From the NCBI GenBank assembly GCA_023052935.1, contig CM041292.1, forward strand, positions 116,928,936 through 116,992,935: a stretch of DNA of 64,000 nt, given 5' to 3'. The notes under the pieces were generated by a model. That model was not told the origin of the DNA. It saw only the letters and a program-made list of their open reading frames with translations, and ran no database searches. The DNA is from Piezodorus guildinii. Lineage: Eukaryota > Arthropoda > Insecta > Hemiptera > Pentatomidae. The first letter of the stretch is position 1. The number at the start of each line of letters is the position of its first letter. Below are positions 62,690-64,000 of the stretch, in pieces. The position numbers and the translations under genes are program-made.

Positions 62690-64000
62690 TAAAATTAAAA
62701 TCATTCGTATCTTGCTAAGAGAAAAACGTAAAGCAAGATCGAAGTGGCATAGGACTAGATACCCAGGCGACAAAACATATTATACCAAACTGACGAACAA
62801 ACTAAAAATAGAAATCAAGAATTTCAAGATTCAAAACTTATTGAGTATGACTGAAAAACTTACTACTACCGACAAATCACTATGGACTACTACTAAGAAA
62901 CTGTTAAACTTCAAAGACTTTAATCACCCTCTCCTTAATGAATCTCAATCCTGGACTAGAACCGATGAAGAGAAATCTCAAACATTCGCTCAGCATCTTT
63001 TTAAAACCTACAATCCGCATCCTGATATCCTTAACCAGCATCACCTCGAATGCATTGAAACAGAACTGGATGTTCCACTCCAGCTGACCCTTCCTCCTAA
63101 AGCATTTCATCCGTCAGAAATCTTAAACTTAATCCATAAATTACCTTCCCGAAAAGCTCCTGGAAACGATCTAATCACTGCCCATATCTTAAAACAACTT
63201 CCTAGAAAAGCCATCCTGTTCCTCACATATATTTATAATGCCACACTCCGTACTACCTATTTTCCTGATTCCTGGAAATTATCTATCGTTAAAATGATCC
63301 CTAAACCCAAAAAACCGCTAGAACTTCCTTCTTCCTACCGTCCTATCTCTCTTTTACCTATTATGGGTAAAATCCTGGAAAGACTCATCCTTAAACGTCT
63401 TTATCCAATCCTGGAACTTAATCACATAATCCCAGACCACCAGTTTGGGTTCCGAGCATCCCACTCCACCATCCAGCAGTGTCATCGCGTGGTGGATGTA
63501 GTCTCTTCTGCATTGGAGCGCGGATTGTACTGCACGGGAGTCTTTCTCGACGTGGAACAGGCCTTTGACCGAGTCTGGCACCCGGGACTGCTGTACAAAC
63601 TCCGTAAATTCCTCCATCCAACATACTTCCTCATCCTTCAGTCCTACCTCTCTGATAGAACCTTTAAAATCAACCACAATAGTTCCTATTCATCCACTTT
63701 TACTCAGTCTGCTGGTGTTCCTCAAGGCAGTATCCTAGGACCCATTCTCTACACAGTCTATACAGCTGATATCCCAACCCATCCTAACACATTCCTTTCT
63801 ACCTATGCCGATGACACTTGCGTGCTATCAGTTAATAACGATCCTAGTATTGCCTCTCAAAACCTCCAATCCCACATCAGAGACCTTGAGGTATGGTGTC
63901 AGAATTGGAGAATTAAAATCAACTCCAATAAATCCCACCAGATTACCTTTACCCTTCGTCGTAAACCTATGACATCCTGCCCTACAGTGTCCTTTAATGA
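62690..64000 (+). mobile_element. Jockey-clade LINE with open reverse-transcriptase frame, runs off the edge
   Basis: From about 62699 to the window end one frame is open without a stop (about 430 codons). It shows the segment before RT (LPSRKAPGNDLITAHILKQL), the first RT boxes (SSYRPISLLPIMGKILERLI), HQFGFRASHSTIQQ, the catalytic Asp in FLDVEQAFDRVWHPG, SAGVPQGSILGPILY, the YADDTCVLSV catalytic box near 63790, and WCQNWRIKINSNKSHQITF. This is the ORF2 polymerase of a Jockey-type non-LTR retrotransposon. The endonuclease part is absent, so the copy is 5'-truncated at about 62690. It is the best-preserved copy of the family here. Frames on the opposite strand are shadows. Confidence 0.92.

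Noticed and set aside
63354..63677. Minus-strand open frames
   Set aside because: They are shadows of the plus-strand reverse-transcriptase frame, which shows all the expected motifs.
60895..64000. Further upstream ligase exons (C2 or WW)
   Set aside because: I looked for WW (two Trp, Pro) and C2 sequence on the minus strand and saw none; the stretch is LINEs and family A.

Overview
The window is strongly A+T-rich eukaryotic DNA. It has spliced genes with long introns, (TA)n and (CA)n microsatellites, and a dense, nested load of non-LTR retrotransposons and short DNA elements. The two protein genes and the Jockey- and CR1-like LINEs point to an arthropod, most likely an insect. I cannot name the species from sequence alone.

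Layout. From 1 to about 38.4 kb I see no convincing host gene. This stretch is built from transposon remains: 5'-truncated LINEs of at least four families, a ~0.9-1 kb repeat called family A here (outward-facing AGGTAAGTG motifs at both ends, many copies in both orientations), a Helitron, a hAT-like element inside an older LINE, a piggyBac-type element, SINE-like units, long palindromes and a cluster of mixed direct and inverted subrepeats at 28.1-31.3 kb. Five patches of visibly higher G+C content without coding potential stand out.

From 38.5 to 47.1 kb, on the minus strand, lies a complete copine gene. Its eight coding exons carry two C2 domains followed by a copine/vWA domain. Exon joins are in phase except for two single-base deficits, in exons 3 and 8, where conserved protein continues in another frame. 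Intron 4 holds a CR1-like LINE relic and a short TIR element, intron 6 an ATGCAT-rich low-complexity tract.

From 47.2 to 52.7 kb is intergenic DNA with a LINE flanked by a 12-bp target duplication, and a decayed LINE split by a ~239-bp mariner-type MITE. From 52.7 to 60.9 kb, on the minus strand, are the last seven exons of a SMURF-type HECT E3 ubiquitin ligase: the linker, the whole HECT domain with the catalytic cysteine, and the stop. The C2 and WW exons lie beyond the right edge or are not recognisable at 60.9-64 kb. Its introns contain a palindromic retro-copy with a hammerhead-like core, a minisatellite with a four-unit higher-order period, a piggyBac-type MITE, a dead Tc1-like transposase gene and family A repeats. 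The window ends inside a Jockey-clade LINE whose reverse transcriptase frame is open for about 1.3 kb.

Functionally, copines are Ca2+-dependent phospholipid-binding proteins, and SMURF ligases restrain BMP/TGF-beta and planar-polarity signalling by ubiquitinating pathway components. They are neighbours on one strand, but nothing in the sequence suggests they are regulated together.
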